Assembly (NCBI GenBank): GCA_031279735.1
Contig: JAITHX010000130.1
Location: 1-8,544, forward strand
DNA from: Prevotellaceae bacterium
GTDB taxonomy: Bacteria > Bacteroidota > Bacteroidia > Bacteroidales > UBA932
DNA length: 8,544 nt
Reading direction: 5' to 3'
This document shows, piece by piece, positions 6,869 through 8,544 of the stretch; position 1 is the first letter of the stretch; every line of letters begins with the position of its first letter. The position numbers and the translations under genes were made by a program. The notes under the pieces are model-generated. The model ran no database searches, was not told where the DNA came from, and saw only the letters and a list, made by a program, of their open reading frames with translations.

Positions 6869-7957
6869 CTATTGTATAATCCTATCGTATATGTAGCAGT
6901 TCTCGATTTTGGGGAGGGAGTTCTGGTTGTACAATCCTCCGTCGTTGCGCGAGGCGATGTTTTCGTATGTTGTTACGTTGACGAGCGAAGGGCTGGAATT
7001 GAGGTTGCAAATGCCGCCCACGTTGTTTGCCCGGTTTTTGCAGACAAGCACGTCCTTGAGTTTGGGCGAAGAGAAGATATTGTAGATGGCGCCGGCGTTT
7101 GTGGCTTTGTTGTCGCATAGTTCCGAGTTGCAGAGAGCGGGGTTTGAGCGACTGTTGTACATGCCGCCGCCGTTGCCGTCGAAAGCAGTGTTGTTGCATA
7201 CGGCGAGATTCGAGAAGCAGGGATTCGAATCAATGTTGCAGATGCCGCCGCCCTGCAGCGCCAGATTGTCGCGGATAATGATGTTGATAAACACGGGCGA
7301 GGCTTCCACGTTGAATATTCCTCCTCCGGCGTTTGTTTCGACGGCGGATTCGTTTACGATGATAAAGCCTCCGTCGAAGTCGGCATTGCCTCCGGTCAGA
7401 GTGAATCCGTCGAGTATAGTATTGTCGCCGTTTGCGATGTTTGCTCCTATCACTATGTGATAAGCATTGTCGATATAACTGTTCTTTATGCCGAGGTCGC
7501 CGCTCAGAATCGTGAACTGCGCGTCCGGTTCAGCTTTTCGCGATTCGGGAGAGCGATGTTCCGCGTCGTTCGCGTCGGCGGGAAAGCCGCCGTAAACTTT
7601 GACGCCCTCTTTCAGAACAAAAGCGTTGTTGCGATTATTCGTGTCGATGATCTCGCGGTTGTTTGCCGGACGAATCGGGATGTAAGTCCCTTCGGCAACG
7701 AACACCATGTCGCCGGGCGCCGATGCGTCGATCGCTGCCTGCAAGTCGGAGCAGGCATTTTCCCACGAGGTGGAATTTGAGGGTGATGCCGAACCGGAGA
7801 CTTTAACGTGGCGCACTGTTTGCGCGTCGGCAACTGTTACTGCACAACACAATATCGTCCCCATTATTACTATTACTATTATTACCGTCTCGGCGGTTTT
7901 CGACATGTATTGTCTCATCAGATTGGTTTCGTGTCGATTTGATCTTTTGTTCATCAT
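6869..7957 (-). CDS. Secreted right-handed beta-helix protein with Pmp-like repeats, probably truncated
   Basis: This is a predicted exported 362-aa protein; no enzymatic residues are recognised. A long basic N-region is followed by a hydrophobic core (about 22-41) and a likely signal peptidase site after VADA (residue 45); the cysteines at 37-38 do not form a lipobox. Residues 46-190 have the opening typical of parallel beta-helix proteins (SWENACSDLQAAIDAS, then GDMVFVAEGTY, then ILDGFTLTGG). Six units of 25-27 residues follow from 211, each starting GGGI-x-N or a variant, then an S-x-P and a D/N-N-x-A, resembling the GGAI/FxxN repeats of chlamydial Pmp proteins and related Bacteroidota surface proteins. 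The chain stops in the sixth unit at DRIIQ. Relatives as I recall them are usually longer and end in a type IX secretion or anchoring domain, absent here, so this may be a truncated gene. The ATG at 7957 (or the one at 7954) fits the predicted promoter. A role in surface adhesion is only a guess. Confidence 0.8.
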   Translation of the reverse strand: MMNKRSNRHETNLMRQYMSKTAETVIIVIVIMGTILCCAVTVADAQTVRHVKVSGSASPSNSTSWENACSDLQAAIDASAPGDMVFVAEGTYIPIRPANNREIIDTNNRNNAFVLKEGVKVYGGFPADANDAEHRSPESRKAEPDAQFTILSGDLGIKNSYIDNAYHIVIGANIANGDNTILDGFTLTGGNADFDGGFIIVNESAVETNAGGGIFNVEASPVFINIIIRDNLALQGGGICNIDSNPCFSNLAVCNNTAFDGNGGGMYNSRSNPALCNSELCDNKATNAGAIYNIFSSPKLKDVLVCKNRANNVGGICNLNSSPSLVNVTTYENIASRNDGGLYNQNSLPKIENCYIYDRIIQ

Positions 7958-8006
7958 ATTGTCTTTTGTTTCATTTATATTTCACTTTATGCTCTTAATC
8001 GCGGGA

Positions 8007-8034
8007 CAAAGGTAGAGACAATAATCGGGCGCAA
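8007..8034 (-). promoter_or_regulatory. Predicted Bacteroidales-type promoter for the beta-helix gene
   Basis: On the minus strand a -7 box TACCTTTG (8007-8014) lies 17 bp downstream of a TTG (8032-8034, within ATTG), which is close to the TTTG/TAnnTTTG consensus. The -7 octamer is identical to that of the hydrolase operon. The predicted leader is about 43 nt, AT-rich and without a Shine-Dalgarno sequence. Confidence 0.65.
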
Positions 8035-8086
8035 TACCGCTTTTAACGTATTTTATATGTTATCGGGCATAAAAAAATGTTGCATT

Positions 8087-8184
8087 AAGGAAACGCGACA
8101 AGGAATACGCCTATTATATCTTTGTTATTTATAGAATGTTAATTTTGTTGAACGCATATAACTTGCGCGAAGTCGCGTTTCCTT
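8087..8184. repeat. 13-bp perfect inverted repeat spanning 98 bp
   Basis: AAGGAAACGCGAC (8087-8099) and GTCGCGTTTCCTT (8172-8184) are exact reverse complements, separated by 72 bp of AT-rich DNA. No target-site duplication is visible at the outer edges, so a miniature transposon is not supported. Inside is a plus-strand octamer TATCTTTG (8117-8124) that fits TAnnTTTG, but without a -33 partner. It could be a paired binding site or the closing stem of an RNA. Confidence 0.6.
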
Positions 8185-8215
8185 CTTCCTCCTCGAAATG
8201 TTAACGTAATTTTTG

Positions 8216-8280
8216 ATTAGCGGTTAGCGGTGGGTGGTCAATAGTTAATGGTCAATGGTTAATTGTTAATGCCTGTCGGC
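8216..8280 (+). repeat. Degenerate heptad array ending in CCTGTCGGC
   Basis: Eight 7-bp units run from 8216 to 8271. They vary around GTTAATG/GTTAGCG/GTCAATG, and the array runs into CCTGTCGGC. The arrays at 93-110 (plus strand) and 146-199 (minus strand) have the same heptad phase and the same CCTG(T)CGG junction, so all three belong to one family. This copy is more diverged than the left-hand array. Confidence 0.75.
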
Positions 8281-8330
8281 TGGGGTGTCCAAAATCCCGT
8301 ATCAATCTTTAAAATCTTCCTCCCGTTCTT

Positions 8331-8352
8331 CACCGCGTTGCGGTGTTTTTTT
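8331..8352 (+). terminator. Intrinsic-terminator-like hairpin in left arm
   Basis: CACCGC (8331-8336), loop GTT, GCGGTG (8340-8345), then seven T's (8346-8352). The 6-bp GC-rich stem with a T-run has the form of a Rho-independent terminator for plus-strand transcription. No plus-strand gene lies upstream of it within the window. Confidence 0.45.
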
Positions 8353-8474
8353 AACCGCAGAGGGCGCAGAGGCTTCGCAGAGAACGCAAGGGCTTCGCGT
8401 CCTTTGCGACACACACAGCGCAAAGAACGCGAAGCCCTTGCGTTCTCTGCGAAGCCTCTGCGCCCTCTGCGGTT

Positions 8475-8496
8475 AAAAAAACACCGCAACGCGGTG
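8475..8496 (-). terminator. Intrinsic-terminator-like hairpin in right arm
   Basis: This is the mirror copy of the left-arm hairpin, reading inwards on the minus strand: stem 8491-8496/8482-8487, then seven A's on the plus strand at 8475-8481. It could end minus-strand transcripts entering from beyond the window, insulating the beta-helix gene. Confidence 0.45.
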
Positions 8497-8544
8497 AAGA
8501 ACGGGAGGAAGATTTTAAAGATTGATACGGGATTTTGGACACCC

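Larger units (their letters stand above)
7958..8544. other. 587-bp non-coding, repeat-rich intergenic region
   Basis: No supportable gene lies here. From left to right it holds the beta-helix promoter, an AT-rich stretch with a 13-bp inverted repeat, a degenerate heptad array, and a giant inverted repeat that reaches the window end. Open frames across 8259-8542 exist only because the giant repeat lacks stops. They give low-complexity Arg/Ser/Leu/Cys-rich translations of the kind produced by repeats, and the same peptide is read inward from both arms. I see no tRNA or known structured RNA. Confidence 0.75.
8283..8544. repeat. Giant near-perfect inverted repeat (126-bp arms, 10-nt loop)
   Basis: Arms 8283-8408 and 8419-8544 are reverse complements at 125 of 126 positions, around a loop ACACACACAG (8409-8418). 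The only mismatch is C8401 against A8426. Each arm contains, from outside inwards, an AT-rich section, a small GC hairpin followed by seven T's, and a run of CGCAGAG-like units. The right arm ends on the last base of the window, so the repeat may extend further. CGCAGAG/CTCTGCG repeats of this style are, in my experience, common in environmental bacterial genomes and often give rise to spurious protein annotations. Confidence 0.95.

Noticed and set aside
8087..8184. Miniature inverted-repeat transposable element
   Set aside because: The arms are 13 bp, but the outer flanks show no target-site duplication and the inside does not resemble a transposon remnant.
8259..8542. Short open frames inside the giant inverted repeat
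   Set aside because: The same peptide appears inward from both arms and the composition is repeat-derived; such frames are typical spurious calls.

Overview
The window looks like chromosomal DNA of a Bacteroidota member, most likely of the order Bacteroidales. Three things point there. Two putative promoters carry an identical TACCTTTG -7 box, which fits the Bacteroidales TTTG/TAnnTTTG promoter type. The four start sites have AT-rich leaders without a clear Shine-Dalgarno sequence. The gene content is also typical: a GH3/serine-hydrolase fusion, a lipoprotein with an acidic stretch after its cysteine, and a Bacteroidales-style MMPL exporter. No species-level call is possible from the sequence alone.

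All four supported genes lie on the minus strand, so the window is best read from right to left. On the right, 7958-8544 is non-coding and full of repeats: a 13-bp inverted repeat, a degenerate array of 7-bp units, and a nearly perfect giant hairpin (two 126-bp arms, 10-nt loop) that runs to the last base. Next, with its own promoter, is a secreted right-handed beta-helix protein (6869-7957) with six polymorphic-outer-membrane-protein-like repeats. It stops inside its last repeat and has no secretion domain.

After a 137-bp gap with a second promoter comes a probable three-gene operon: (1) a periplasmic GH3 beta-N-acetylglucosaminidase fused to a class-C beta-lactamase-like serine hydrolase (3615-6731); (2) 13 bp later, a lipoprotein with a CAP/SCP-like domain (2687-3601); (3) 16 bp later, a 12-TM MMPL/RND-type exporter (187-2670). 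All three act at or beyond the inner membrane. The fusion enzyme has the two activities expected for cutting cell-wall muropeptides (sugar removal, then serine-type hydrolysis), so the operon is plausibly about envelope turnover or export. The roles of the lipoprotein and the exporter are inference.

On the left, 1-206 is again repeat-rich. It holds a palindromic element cut by the window edge, an imperfect 23-bp inverted repeat, and seven perfect tandem ACTAACC units. The units overlap the 3' end of the exporter gene and supply its last codons and stop. The heptad arrays on both sides of the window end in the same CCTG(T)CGG junction, which marks them as one dispersed intergenic repeat family. 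I see no tRNA, rRNA, CRISPR array, transposase or integrase. The window contains no clear new defence or mobile system. Its most unusual content is the repeat architecture and the NagZ/AmiE-like fusion.
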